Positions 28,013 to 37,473 of a stretch of DNA of 64,000 nt are shown here, one piece after another. The notes beneath the pieces were generated by a model that saw only the letters and a list, made by a program, of their open reading frames with translations, had not been told where the DNA came from and searched no databases. The first letter of the stretch is position 1. Every line of letters starts with the position of its first letter. Origin of the DNA: Halomonas qaidamensis (GTDB lineage Bacteria > Pseudomonadota > Gammaproteobacteria > Pseudomonadales > Halomonadaceae). Position numbers and translations under genes: made by a program. The DNA is taken from NCBI RefSeq assembly GCF_025917315.1, contig NZ_CP080627.1, positions 1,984,001 to 2,048,000 on the forward strand. The letters run 5' to 3'.

Positions 28013-28909
28013 ATGACTTACCAACTTGAAAACACCCAACAGGGTGAAAAATACAACACTATTTTCAGTAAGGTTCCAGCAGCTGAGCGGCGCAAGCGTA
28101 ACTCACGCTCTCGGTTAAGAAAGCGAGTGCTACTGGGTATTTACATTGTGCTGCTGATGCTACCCCTTTATTGGCTACTCAATATGTCGCTGCAGACTAA
28201 CAGCGAGATCCTTGGGTCAATGACGCTATGGCCGCAGAACCTGACCTTTGATAATTACATTGGCATCTTCACTAACCCAAGCTGGTACATGGGGTACGTC
28301 AACTCCATCATGTATGTGGTGATGAATATGATTATCACCATGTTAGTGGCACTGCCTGCCGCCTATGCCTTTAGCCGTTACAAGTTTATCGGTGATAAAC
28401 ATCTATTTTTCTGGCTATTAACAAACTTGATGGCACCGCCAGCGGTCTTCCTGCTGCCCTACTTCCAGCTGTATTACTCTGTTGGGCTATTTGACACCCA
28501 CATTGCGGTGGCCATGGCGCATTGCTTGTTCAATATCCCGTTAGCTATTTGGATCTTGGAAGGCTTTATGAGCAGCGTTCCTAAAGAAATCGACGAAACC
28601 GCTTATATCGATGGTTACAGTTTTCCTAAGTTCTTCGTCAAGATTTTCATTCCCATGATCAGTTCTGGTATCGGCGTCGTACTGTTCTTCCTATTCATGT
28701 TCTCCTGGGTTGAACTGCTGCTGGCGCGAACATTAACTGCCACCGATGCACAGCCTATCGGCATGATTATGACAAGAACATCCACGGCTTCGGGTATCGA
28801 CTGGGGCACACTGGCCGCCGCCGGTATGTTAACCATCGTTCCCGGCATTCTAGTGGTTTACTTCGTACGCAATCACATCGCTAAGGGCTTTGCCCTGGGC
28901 CGCACCTAA
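28013..28909 (+). CDS. glpQ: Glycerol ABC transporter permease GlpQ
   Basis: The 298-residue MalG-like permease has a polar N-terminal tail of about 40 residues, then six helices and an EAA loop (SVPKEIDETAYIDGYSFPKFF). Its ATG follows the GlpP stop by one base. It pairs with GlpP. The name refers to the GlpSTPQV transporter and not to the E. coli periplasmic phosphodiesterase of the same symbol. Confidence 0.93.
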   Translation: MTYQLENTQQGEKYNTIFSKVPAAERRKRNSRSRLRKRVLLGIYIVLLMLPLYWLLNMSLQTNSEILGSMTLWPQNLTFDNYIGIFTNPSWYMGYVNSIMYVVMNMIITMLVALPAAYAFSRYKFIGDKHLFFWLLTNLMAPPAVFLLPYFQLYYSVGLFDTHIAVAMAHCLFNIPLAIWILEGFMSSVPKEIDETAYIDGYSFPKFFVKIFIPMISSGIGVVLFFLFMFSWVELLLARTLTATDAQPIGMIMTRTSTASGIDWGTLAAAGMLTIVPGILVVYFVRNHIAKGFALGRT

Positions 28910-28923
28910 GAGGAGTAAATCTC

Positions 28924-29196
28924 ATGTCCTGGATGGTATGGACCTTACCGACGGCTATTTTCTTTTCTTCCATTGCGGCCATGTTGGCAGGCATGACGAT
29001 CTGGGAACTGCGTTCACCCAGCATTGAAAGAAAAGGCTTTTTACCTATATCGACCACCCGAGGTGACCGCCTGTTTATTAGCCTGCTGTCAGCCGCCTTT
29101 ATTCACCTGGGTGTTATTGGATTCACGTCACTTTCGATTTGGATTGCACTGGCACTATCAGCGGTATGGCTGCTGGTGTTAATGCGCTGGGGATAG
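28924..29196 (+). CDS. DUF2160 small membrane protein of the glycerol transporter operon
   Basis: The 90-residue protein has three hydrophobic segments (residues ~5-25, ~45-65 and ~68-88) and is preceded by AGGAG. The WELRSPSIERKGFLPISTTRGDRLF segment between helices is characteristic of DUF2160 proteins, which are nearly always encoded between the permeases and the binding protein of GlpSTPQV systems. It may be an extra membrane subunit of the transporter, but no activity has been assigned that I know of. Confidence 0.88.
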   Translation: MSWMVWTLPTAIFFSSIAAMLAGMTIWELRSPSIERKGFLPISTTRGDRLFISLLSAAFIHLGVIGFTSLSIWIALALSAVWLLVLMRWG

Positions 29197-29268
29197 CCCT
29201 AGCGTTAAGTACGGCAGTATCAAGGACGCTCATGCTATCAAGGAAGAACACAATAAAACGAGGTCAAC

Positions 29269-31008
29269 ATGCGTAATAACAAGTTCAAACTTACTACTCT
29301 CGCCGCCAGTCTTATGCTCGCATCAGGGACACTGATGGCCGACGATCACGATGCGCGGGCAATCGCGGAGCGCTTGGTCGACGAACATTTCCAAAACTCG
29401 ACCCTAAGTCGTGAAGAGCAAATTGAAGAGCTTCTTTGGTTTGCAAAAGCAGCTGAGCCTTTCCGCGGTATGGATATTCAAACTGTCGCAGAAGGCTTAA
29501 CCACCCACGTCTATGAAAGTGAAGTACTGGCAGAAGCATTCAGTGAGTTAACTGGTATCAACCTTACTCACAATATTATCGGCGAAGGCGACGTCGTTGA
29601 CACCATGCAAAACCAGATGCAATCAGGCAACAGCATCTATGACGGCTTTGTTAATGATACCGACTCTATCGGCACGCACATCCGCTACGGCACTACCATC
29701 AACCTCACGCAGGCAATGGAAAACGAATGGGCAGATTACACACTGCCCACACTGGACCTAGACGACTTTATTGGCTTGCAGTATGGCACCGGCCCAGATG
29801 GTAGCTTATTCCAGCTACCTACTCAGCAATTTGCTAACCTTTACTGGTTCCGCTATGACTGGTTCCAGCGTGAAGACCTGCAAGAGCAGTTCCGAGAAAT
29901 TTACGGCTATGATCTCGGAGTGCCCACCAACTGGACGGCTTACGAAGATATTGCCGAGTTCTTTACCGATCATGTCGGTGAAATCGATGGAACTACCGTC
30001 TATGGCCACATGGATTACGGCCGTCGTGATCCATCACTTGGCTGGCGTTTCCACGACTCCTGGCTCTCCATGGCAGGCATGGGCAGTCCTGGCGTGCCGT
30101 CTGGCAACCCAGTTGACGACTGGGGCATTCGTGTCAACGAAGATAGCCAGCCGGTAGGCGCTAGCGTTAGCCGTGGCGGTGCGACCAACTCGCCAGCGTC
30201 TGTCTTTGCAATGCAAAAAGCGGTTGATTGGCTTCGTGACTACGCTCCTGAAGAAGCCCAAGGCATGACCTTTGGTGAGGCCGGCCCAGTTCCCGCCCAA
30301 GGCCATATTGCCCAGCAAATTTTCTGGTATACCGCCTTCACAGCAGACATGACCGACCCTGCCGTGGCAGTAACCGACGATGAAGGCAACCCGCTATGGC
30401 GTATGGCCCCTTCCCCCACTGGCCCGTATTGGGAAGAAGGCATGAAAGTAGGCTATCAAGACGTGGGGGCATGGACATTCTTTGACTCCACACCTGAAGA
30501 TCGCCGTACCGCTGCTTGGCTATTTGCCCAGTTTACGGTGGCCAAAACAACCTCTCTTGAAAAACTGATGGCTGGCCTAACGCCTATTCGCGAGTCTGAC
30601 ATTTTCTCTGAACAGATGACCGAAATGGCACCTAAGCTTGGCGGTTTGGTTGAGTTCTACCGCAGCCCCAACGAATCCAACTGGACACCTACGGGCACCA
30701 ACGTACCCGATTACCCACGTATGGCTCCACTGTGGTGGCAAAACCTAGCGCCGGTAATGAGTGGTGAAGTTACTCCTCAAGAGGGTTTGGATAAGCTAGC
30801 AGCAGACATGGATAACACCATGCACCGCTTAGCACGCGCAAACGTCTTCGACAGCTATGCCCCAATGCTTAACGAAGAGCGCGACCCGCAATACTGGCTG
30901 GATCAAGAAGGCTCTCCTAAGCAGAAGCTTGATGATGAAATGCCGCAAGGAACTACCGTTCCTTACGATGAAATGATGGAAGCTTGGATGGAAGCGGGTA
31001 CCCGCTAA
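29269..31008 (+). CDS. glpV: Glycerol ABC transporter periplasmic binding protein GlpV
   Basis: The 579-residue protein has a signal peptide (LTTLAASLMLASGTLMADD, cut near residue 24) and is much longer than most family-1 solute-binding proteins, as is usual for GlpV. Visible landmarks include GEGDVVDTMQNQMQSG, the aromatic QQFANLYWFRYDWF stretch and WTPTGTNVPDYPRMAPLWWQ near the C terminus. It captures glycerol in the periplasm for GlpPQST. It closes the transporter operon and is followed by a strong hairpin before glpD. Confidence 0.92.
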   Translation: MRNNKFKLTTLAASLMLASGTLMADDHDARAIAERLVDEHFQNSTLSREEQIEELLWFAKAAEPFRGMDIQTVAEGLTTHVYESEVLAEAFSELTGINLTHNIIGEGDVVDTMQNQMQSGNSIYDGFVNDTDSIGTHIRYGTTINLTQAMENEWADYTLPTLDLDDFIGLQYGTGPDGSLFQLPTQQFANLYWFRYDWFQREDLQEQFREIYGYDLGVPTNWTAYEDIAEFFTDHVGEIDGTTVYGHMDYGRRDPSLGWRFHDSWLSMAGMGSPGVPSGNPVDDWGIRVNEDSQPVGASVSRGGATNSPASVFAMQKAVDWLRDYAPEEAQGMTFGEAGPVPAQGHIAQQIFWYTAFTADMTDPAVAVTDDEGNPLWRMAPSPTGPYWEEGMKVGYQDVGAWTFFDSTPEDRRTAAWLFAQFTVAKTTSLEKLMAGLTPIRESDIFSEQMTEMAPKLGGLVEFYRSPNESNWTPTGTNVPDYPRMAPLWWQNLAPVMSGEVTPQEGLDKLAADMDNTMHRLARANVFDSYAPMLNEERDPQYWLDQEGSPKQKLDDEMPQGTTVPYDEMMEAWMEAGTR

Positions 31009-31015
31009 TCCTTTT

Positions 31016-31035
31016 GGGCGGGCAGTTGCCCGCCC
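31016..31035 (+). terminator. GC-rich hairpin between glpV and glpD
   Basis: GGGCGGGCA-GT-TGCCCGCCC is a perfect 9-bp stem with a minimal loop, starting eight bases past the glpV stop. Only a short CTTTC follows, so it may be a weak terminator, an attenuator or an mRNA-stabilising structure that lowers glpD expression relative to the transporter. Confidence 0.6.
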
Positions 31036-31174
31036 CTTTCAGGCCGACACTAGGTTTCATCAGCGGCAAGCAAATAACAGCAGGGCTGGCTGGTCTACTT
31101 AGGCTTATTGCTTTGTTGTCATGTTGAAACCGCTACCTAAATACGGGGCTTTTTCTTTGTTAATTGGAACCGCT

Positions 31175-32806
31175 ATGAAACTGCGTAACCGGAATATTGA
31201 GAAATTGCACACTGACGACTTTGACGCACTAATCATCGGTGGCGGCATTAATGGTGCAGCGACCGCCGCTGCGCTTGCAGGAAAAGGTGCTAAGGTCGCT
31301 TTAATAGACCGCGGTGATTTTGCGGGAAGCACCAGTATGCACTCCTCTAACTTAGTTTGGGGGGGCATTAAATATATGGAAAGCAAGGATTTCGCATTAG
31401 TTCGTAAACTGTGTAAAAGCCGTAATCACTTGATTAAAAGTTACCCTTCTACCGTTCAGGAAATTCGCTTTCTTACCACTATCAGCAAAGGTTTCCGCCA
31501 TTCGCCAAAGTACTTATGGGCAGGTACCTGGCTCTACTGGCTCATGGGCAATGGCTTTACTAAGTTGCCTCGTTTACTGTCCCCTAAAAACATTAAGCAA
31601 GAAGAGCCAATTATTGATATCGAAGGTTCAATAGGCGGGTTCGAATACTCAGATGCCTACCTACACGATAATGATGCCCGGTTTGTATTTAATTTTGTTC
31701 GTCATTCGCTTAATTATGGAGCGATTGCAGCCAATTATGTTGAGTCTCTTGGTGCTGAGCGCGAGGGACAGTACTGGATAACAAAAGCGCGTAATGTGAT
31801 GGATGGCAGCACGTTTAACATTCGCTCAAAAGTATTAATTAATGCTGCTGGCCCGTGGGTAGACCAGCACAACGCGCTCACCGGAGAAAAAACCACCCAT
31901 CAGCACCTTTATTCAAAAGGTATTCACCTTATCGTCCCGCAATTAACCAAAAAAAAACGGGTTCTTGCGTTCTTTGCCGACGATGGACGACTGTTTTTTG
32001 TCATCCCTATGGGAAACCGTACTTGTATCGGCACCACTGATACGCATATGGAACATCCAGAGGTCGATGTCACTGCTGAAGATATCGACTTCGTATTAGA
32101 AAATATCAATAAGCGTCTAACGTTAGAAAAGCCACTGACACAAGACGATATTATTTCAACACGCTGTGGTGTTCGCCCGCTAGCCATCAAAGCGGATCAA
32201 GGTAGCGATCGCGATTTTCTCCAGCTGTCGCGTAAACACGTGATCGATACCAATGCGGATAGCGCCCACATCAGTATTTTTGGCGGTAAATTAACCGACT
32301 GCTTGAATGTAGGCGATGAAATTGCTGAAGAAGTAGTTAGGTTAGGCGTTAACCTCAGCGATATTAACTATCGCTGGTATGGTGAGCCGCCAGAGCCCGT
32401 TAAACAGCAATTTATGGATCAGGCTAAGCGGATGGGGTTAGATGCGATGACCGCCCCGACATCCACTGAACCACTCTCCTCGCGGTTATGGCGTCGTTAT
32501 GCTGAGCAGGCCATGCAAATGCTAGAAAAGATCCGCCAAGACCCTACGGAGGCTGATATTCTCATTGAAGGTACCGAGTATATTCGTTGCGAACTAGAGC
32601 ATGCCCGGGACCATGAAATGATTACTCAATTGGAGGACTTCTTGCGCCGAAGAGCTAAGGTCTCGCTGGTTGTCCACCATGAGCAGTTGCGTCACTCTAA
32701 GGGGCTGAAAGAGGCGTGCCAAGTTCTATTTGGGGATCAAGCGGAAGAGCGCTTTGCCACCTACTTTGCTGAGAATCGCGACACATCACAGCCCTACGTT
32801 GCCTAA
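31175..32806 (+). CDS. glpD: Aerobic glycerol-3-phosphate dehydrogenase GlpD
   Basis: From the ATG at 31175 the product has 543 residues; a start 18 codons earlier has no ribosome site. The N terminus carries the FAD fold ALIIGGGINGAATAAALAGKG, followed by STSMHSSNLVWGGIKYME, as in the GlpD/GlpO family. Other family motifs are AAGPWVDQ, IPMGNRTCIGTTDT and the CGVRPLA segment. The enzyme oxidises glycerol 3-phosphate to dihydroxyacetone phosphate and feeds electrons to quinone. The protein is somewhat divergent from E. coli GlpD. It sits between the uptake operon and a convergent glpK. Confidence 0.92.
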   Translation: MKLRNRNIEKLHTDDFDALIIGGGINGAATAAALAGKGAKVALIDRGDFAGSTSMHSSNLVWGGIKYMESKDFALVRKLCKSRNHLIKSYPSTVQEIRFLTTISKGFRHSPKYLWAGTWLYWLMGNGFTKLPRLLSPKNIKQEEPIIDIEGSIGGFEYSDAYLHDNDARFVFNFVRHSLNYGAIAANYVESLGAEREGQYWITKARNVMDGSTFNIRSKVLINAAGPWVDQHNALTGEKTTHQHLYSKGIHLIVPQLTKKKRVLAFFADDGRLFFVIPMGNRTCIGTTDTHMEHPEVDVTAEDIDFVLENINKRLTLEKPLTQDDIISTRCGVRPLAIKADQGSDRDFLQLSRKHVIDTNADSAHISIFGGKLTDCLNVGDEIAEEVVRLGVNLSDINYRWYGEPPEPVKQQFMDQAKRMGLDAMTAPTSTEPLSSRLWRRYAEQAMQMLEKIRQDPTEADILIEGTEYIRCELEHARDHEMITQLEDFLRRRAKVSLVVHHEQLRHSKGLKEACQVLFGDQAEERFATYFAENRDTSQPYVA

Positions 32807-32863
32807 GCAGAGCCACAGCATACTCGTTGATCAACCATCAACCATCAACCATCAACAACATCA

Positions 32864-32892
32864 AAAAGCCGCTATCATCGATAGCGGCTTTT
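32864..32892. terminator. Bidirectional terminator between glpD and glpK
   Basis: AAAAGCCGCTAT-CATCG-ATAGCGGCTTTT is a perfect stem with A and T runs on either side, able to terminate glpD on the plus strand and glpK on the minus strand. Three short TCAACCA repeats lie just before it. Confidence 0.9.
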
Positions 32893-32920
32893 GCGTATTG
32901 AAGTAACCAATAAATTGTTG

Positions 32921-34405
32921 TTAATTCGAACGCACGCGATTTACGGCGTCTAGCCAACCTTGATATAACGCATCCCGGGTTGTCTCTTGCATTGTTGGCG
33001 TAAAGCTCTTTTCGCACCGCCAGAGTTGTTCAATTTCTTCCAGTGTGTCGTACCAGCCCAAACGCAAGCCTGCCAAGTAAGCGGCTCCCAGCGCTGTTGT
33101 TTCAAGAATCGTGGGTCTATCTACCTGAACGTTAAGCATATCGGCTAAGAACTGCATCACCCAGCTATTCTTTACCATGCCACCGTCTACACGTAGATTA
33201 CCTGGCGTAGCTTCCATATCGTCGTTCATGCAGTGTTGTAGGTCACGGGTTTGGTAACACACTGCTTGAAGCCCTGCCGCAACAATTTCGGCAATGCCAG
33301 TATCTCGGGTCAGACCAAAAATTGCCCCTCGCGCTTTAGGATCCCAATGAGGAGCACCCAAGCCAGTAAAGGCCGGCACCAAGTAAACGCTATGTCCGCT
33401 GCGAGTTTCTTTGGCAAGCGCCTCGGTCTCTGACGCATCCGCAAACAAATTCAATCCATCTCGCAGCCATTGAACAGTCGCCCCTGCAACGAAAATACTG
33501 CCTTCCATTGCATAGGTGGGCTTGCCGTTAATTCGGTAGCCTATCGTCGTTAATAGGCGGTTGCGTGATACCGACGGCGTATCTCCGGTGTTGACGATCA
33601 TAAAACAGCCGGTGCCATAGGTGCTTTTTCCCATCCCTGGCTGAAAGCACGCTTGACCAACCAGCGCGGCCTGCTGGTCACCTGCAACACCGGCAATGGG
33701 GATAGATGCCCCTAACCAATGCGCGTCAGTGGTACCAAAATCATCGCTGGAGTCTTTTACCTCAGGCAGCATGTTGGCAGGAACGTTGAATAACGCTAAC
33801 AGTTCCTCATCCCATGTTTGATTATGAATATTAAAAATAGCTGTCCGTGACGCATTGGTGGCATCAGTGACATGCTGTTTACCATTGGTTAATCGCCAAA
33901 TTAAAAAGGTATCAATAGTGCCAAACAGTAACTCACCGCGCTGTGCACGCTCGCGGGCTCCTGCGACGTTATCGAGTATCCAGGCGAGTTTGGTGGCAGA
34001 AAAATAGGGGTCTATCAAGAGGCCAGTCTTCGCTTGTACTGCCTCAGTGTGCCCTTGATCGCGGAGTGTTTGACAAAGCTCAGAGGTGCGCCGATCTTGC
34101 CAAACAATTGCATTATAGAGAGGCTTACCCGTCTCTCTATCCCATACCACCGTGGTTTCACGCTGATTAGTAATGCCAATTCCATCAATCTGCTCTGGCA
34201 AAATACTCGCTTTTTCGAGCACCTCACGACAAGTGGCAATGACAGTCTCCCAAATATTTTCGGGATCATGTTCTATCCACCCATCTTGGGGGAAGTGCTG
34301 GGGGAATTCCTGTTGAGCAACCGCCTCTATTTGGCCTTGGCGGTCAAACAAAATGGCGCGCGAGCTGGTGGTACCTTGGTCAATGGCGAGAATAAAGGAG
34401 GACAT
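32921..34405 (-). CDS. glpK: Glycerol kinase GlpK
   Basis: I start the gene at the ATG at 34405 ([20 protein letters not shown]), giving 494 residues, the normal FGGY-kinase length; a longer frame adds 22 polar residues before the phosphate-1 motif. Further motifs are [42 protein letters not shown] and [14 protein letters not shown]. It traps imported glycerol as glycerol 3-phosphate in the cytosol, the substrate of GlpD. It is transcribed away from glpR with a 163-bp gap that has a GlpR-like element. No GlpF channel gene is present. Confidence 0.98.
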   Translation of the reverse strand: MSSFILAIDQGTTSSRAILFDRQGQIEAVAQQEFPQHFPQDGWIEHDPENIWETVIATCREVLEKASILPEQIDGIGITNQRETTVVWDRETGKPLYNAIVWQDRRTSELCQTLRDQGHTEAVQAKTGLLIDPYFSATKLAWILDNVAGARERAQRGELLFGTIDTFLIWRLTNGKQHVTDATNASRTAIFNIHNQTWDEELLALFNVPANMLPEVKDSSDDFGTTDAHWLGASIPIAGVAGDQQAALVGQACFQPGMGKSTYGTGCFMIVNTGDTPSVSRNRLLTTIGYRINGKPTYAMEGSIFVAGATVQWLRDGLNLFADASETEALAKETRSGHSVYLVPAFTGLGAPHWDPKARGAIFGLTRDTGIAEIVAAGLQAVCYQTRDLQHCMNDDMEATPGNLRVDGGMVKNSWVMQFLADMLNVQVDRPTILETTALGAAYLAGLRLGWYDTLEEIEQLWRCEKSFTPTMQETTRDALYQGWLDAVNRVRSN

Positions 34406-34446
34406 ATGGCGTTCACTTTGTTGTAGGTTCTTTCGATTTTGTATGT

Positions 34447-34455
34447 TTTGTTTCG
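34447..34455. promoter_or_regulatory. GlpR-like element upstream of glpK
   Basis: TTTGTTTCG is the complement of the CGAAACAAA found upstream of glpS, and on both promoters an ACAT follows at similar distance. It lies about 45 bp before the glpK start. It may be a GlpR half-site; the match is short. Confidence 0.3.
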
Positions 34456-34568
34456 CTTTATTATCATTCAAGGCTACTCCAGCCGCCCCAAATGCTCAAG
34501 TATGAAACTACTCTCCTTTATCCTTAACGCATTGGCGGCCATGCTACGCCATTGATTAGGCAACATAC

Positions 34569-35327
34569 TTAGGCGATATGTAGCGCCACGCCATGCTGGG
34601 TCAACAACTGCTGAATGGCTTCGGGAGGCTTTCGATCGGTAAATAACGCATCAAGCTGAGAAATATTGCCCTGGCGAACCACTGGGTTGCGATGAAATTT
34701 AGAGTAATCGGCAGCCAAATAAACGCGGCGCGAATTGGCAATAATCGCCTGGGCAACACGCACTTCCTGGTAATCAAATTCAAGTAGCGAGCCATCCTCA
34801 TCGATGCCGCTAATCCCGATAATGCCGTAATCGACTTTAAATTGGTTGATAAAATCGATCGTGGCTTCACCAATAATCCCGCCATCGCGAGAGCGAACTT
34901 GCCCACCAGCAATAATCACGGTGAAATCTTCTTTGTGCTGAAGAATAGCTGCCACATTTAAATTATTGGTAATGATTTCTAAGCCCTGGTGTTCAAGCAA
35001 TGCCTGGGCAATCATTTCATTACTGGTACCAATATTAATAAACAGCGAAGAGTGATGAGGAATTTGCTGTGCTAAGCAGTACGCAATTCGCTCTTTTTCC
35101 TCTAAATGGAGTGTTTTACGCGTGCTATAAGCGGTATTAACAGTACTCGACTCTATACCTACACCACCATGCACACGACGCACCCGCCCTTCATTTGCTA
35201 GCGTATTTAAATCACGACGAATGGTTTGTGGTGTCACTGCAAAGTGATCGGTCAGCTGCTCAATACTCATATAGCCATGCTGGCGTACCAGCTCGACGAT
35301 GGCATCCTGGCGAAACTGTTGGTTCAT
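34569..35327 (-). CDS. glpR: Glycerol regulon repressor GlpR (DeoR family)
   Basis: The 252-residue protein has an N-terminal DeoR helix-turn-helix (RQDAIVELVRQHGYMSIEQL, then FAVTPQTIRRDLNTLANEGRVRRVHGG) and a DeoR sensor domain containing INIGTSNEMIAQALL and the GGQVRSRDGGIIGEA motif. It matches E. coli GlpR in length (252) and is expected to repress the glp operons until bound by glycerol 3-phosphate. It lies immediately upstream of glpK on the same strand, as in pseudomonads. Candidate operators are seen at glpS and glpK. Confidence 0.95.
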   Translation of the reverse strand: MNQQFRQDAIVELVRQHGYMSIEQLTDHFAVTPQTIRRDLNTLANEGRVRRVHGGVGIESSTVNTAYSTRKTLHLEEKERIAYCLAQQIPHHSSLFINIGTSNEMIAQALLEHQGLEIITNNLNVAAILQHKEDFTVIIAGGQVRSRDGGIIGEATIDFINQFKVDYGIIGISGIDEDGSLLEFDYQEVRVAQAIIANSRRVYLAADYSKFHRNPVVRQGNISQLDALFTDRKPPEAIQQLLTQHGVALHIA

Positions 35328-35456
35328 AAGCCCGGCCTGTCCGTTATTTATTGGTTTATAAGTGCTGTTCTCTATGGGCTATAGAGTAGCAAATTTTCGA
35401 AATTCAATAATACGAACATTGGCCACTCCTCTTGTGCTCGCTAAGTAACTGCCCCA

Positions 35457-37310
35457 TTAAAGAGGCCATACCCATAAAATGGCAGGGATAGCGACCACCA
35501 TCACCACTAACGAAAGCGGCAATCCGAGCTTCCAATAATCACCAAATTGGTAACCACCCGGCCCAAGTACGAGAGTATTGGACTGGTGGCCTATCGGCGT
35601 TAAAAACGCACAGGAGGCACTCACCGCCACCACCATTAGAAAAGGGTCGAGTGACACGCCAAAGCCTTTGGCAAGACTCGCAGCAATGGGTGCCATTAAT
35701 AACGCGGCGGCGGCATTATTGACGACATTGGAAAGCAACATTGAAAGAATAAAGAGTCCCGCTAATGAAACAATAATGGGCCACTCAACGCCAAACCGGA
35801 GTAATGCGTCAGCAATAATGTCGGCACCACCACTCGTTTCAAGCGCCTCTCCTACCGGTAGCATGGCCGCAAGAAGAACAATCACGGGACCATCAATGGC
35901 CTGATATCCTTCCCTCAATGGCAGGACACCAATTAGCAGGGAAATCAGCGCTGCTGAACTCATCGCAACGGCTGCTGGCAGCAGATCAAATAGCATCGCA
36001 AGAATAGCGAGGGCAAAAATACCAATCGAGAGCGCTAATTTTCGTGGCTGCCCTAAATGAAGTTCACGGTTGGCCAGCGGCAAACACCCCAGGGTCGCTA
36101 AGCTATCAGCTATTTCGTTTTCACTGCCTTGTAACAGCAGAACATCGCCTGTTTGAAAACGAATGTCCCGAAGACGCTGCTTTAAACGCCCTCCATCGCG
36201 GGCCACCGCGACTAAATGCAGACCGAATTGCTGGTTTAGCCGCAGCTGGCGAACGCTTCGATTAACCATCATCGAATCGCTGCGCACTACTGCTTCAATT
36301 AACTGCAAACCCTCCGTATCAACAGGCTGGCGCTCATCCAACGGTTGTGAAGCCCCGTTTTCACTATCAGCTTCATCACGGTCAGTCTCATTATCTTCTT
36401 CTGGCTCTGCAATAGCACTCAGCCCTACTTTATCTTCTAGCAGTTTTAATTCATCAGGCCCTGCTTCTAATAATAAAATATCGCCTTCTTGAAGCACCCC
36501 ATGAAATGAATACCCGGCTCTGCGATTATCTTCCCGCACCACGGCAAGTACCGGAATAGTCTCTTCTAGCTCATCATGAAGCTGATGCAGTGTCAGACCA
36601 TTGGCCTTTGATTCTTCTGTCACCTTTAGCTCGACTAGGTAATTAGCCGTATCAAACATTTCCTCGGTCGACGCCTGTCCACTGCGCTTAGGCGTCAATC
36701 GCCAGCCTACCAGCACAATAAATACAAGGCCGACCAGTGCTACCACTACCCCCACTGGGGTAAAGCTGAACATACCGAAGTTTTCACCGGTGACATTGCC
36801 GCGGTAGGTAGAAATAATGATGTTAGGCGGCGTACCAATCAGCGTGGTTAAACCGCCCAGCAATGAACCAAAAGCAAGCGGCATCAACAGTAGCGATGGC
36901 GACGTATTATGTTCACGGGCAAGACGCATTGCCACCGGCAACAGCAGCGCCAGCGCACCCACATTATTCATCACCCCAGAAAGCACCACGACCGTACCAA
37001 CCAACACCAGCAACTGCAGCAGCAGTCGCTCACCTACTTTCAGAACTTGGTTGGCAATAATATCGACGACACCAGAACGTTCAAAGCCACGGCTAATCAC
37101 TAGCACTGCGGCCACTGTAATGACAGCCGGGTGCCCAAACCCCATAAAGGCATCATCTGCGGGAACCAGCCCTAGCATTACCGAACCGAGCAACGCCGCA
37201 AGCGCGACTAAATCATAGCGAAACCGCCCCCACATAAAAGCAGCAAGCGTTAACCCCAAAACGATAAAAACCAGCGTGCTGGGCGTAAGCCCAATGCTTT
37301 CCATTATCAT
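35457..37310 (-). CDS. SLC13-family permease with two TrkA-C domains
   Basis: The 617-residue protein has a split permease of the ArsB/NhaD superfamily flanking a soluble insert. Residues ~5-205 form the first helical block, with GHPAVITVAAVLVISRGFER, SGVMNNVGALALLLPV and TLIGTPPNIIIS. Residues ~220-410 hold two TrkA-C modules with FxxGDxLLLxG-like ends (LQEGDILLLEAG, FQTGDVLLLQGS). The remainder is the second block, with VVNNAAAALLMAPIA. Such proteins transport sulfate, dicarboxylates or other anions with Na+. The start is one of two near-adjacent ATGs. A perfect 20-bp palindrome lies just upstream. The substrate is unknown. Confidence 0.85.
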   Translation of the reverse strand: MIMESIGLTPSTLVFIVLGLTLAAFMWGRFRYDLVALAALLGSVMLGLVPADDAFMGFGHPAVITVAAVLVISRGFERSGVVDIIANQVLKVGERLLLQLLVLVGTVVVLSGVMNNVGALALLLPVAMRLAREHNTSPSLLLMPLAFGSLLGGLTTLIGTPPNIIISTYRGNVTGENFGMFSFTPVGVVVALVGLVFIVLVGWRLTPKRSGQASTEEMFDTANYLVELKVTEESKANGLTLHQLHDELEETIPVLAVVREDNRRAGYSFHGVLQEGDILLLEAGPDELKLLEDKVGLSAIAEPEEDNETDRDEADSENGASQPLDERQPVDTEGLQLIEAVVRSDSMMVNRSVRQLRLNQQFGLHLVAVARDGGRLKQRLRDIRFQTGDVLLLQGSENEIADSLATLGCLPLANRELHLGQPRKLALSIGIFALAILAMLFDLLPAAVAMSSAALISLLIGVLPLREGYQAIDGPVIVLLAAMLPVGEALETSGGADIIADALLRFGVEWPIIVSLAGLFILSMLLSNVVNNAAAALLMAPIAASLAKGFGVSLDPFLMVVAVSASCAFLTPIGHQSNTLVLGPGGYQFGDYWKLGLPLSLVVMVVAIPAILWVWPL

Positions 37311-37376
37311 GCGATGTCCTTCTCCTTGGGTTGGGTACGCTCGGCTTATGCGCCAACTAACAACACATTAGATGAT

Positions 37377-37396
37377 GACTATACGACCGTATAGTC
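37377..37396. promoter_or_regulatory. Strong TetR-type operator palindrome
   Basis: GACTATACG-AC-CGTATAGTC has perfect 9-bp arms. It lies 67-86 bp upstream of the SLC13 permease start, between that gene and the terminator of the crotonase gene. ACTATACG/CGTATAGT half-sites are typical of TetR-family repressors, but none is encoded nearby. Confidence 0.6.
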
Positions 37397-37425
37397 TTAG
37401 GAGAGCAGAACAATAAAAGAACAAT

Positions 37426-37452
37426 AAAAAGCCTGACGAGGCCAGGCTTTTA
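37426..37452 (-). terminator. Terminator of the crotonase/quinone oxidoreductase unit
   Basis: AAGCCTG and CAGGCTT form a stem around a 7-base loop. On the minus strand the stem is followed by a T run (the plus-strand AAAAA at 37426-37430). It lies about 20 bases beyond the crotonase stop. Confidence 0.8.
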
Positions 37453-37473
37453 TATAAAACAGTTGATTAAAAA

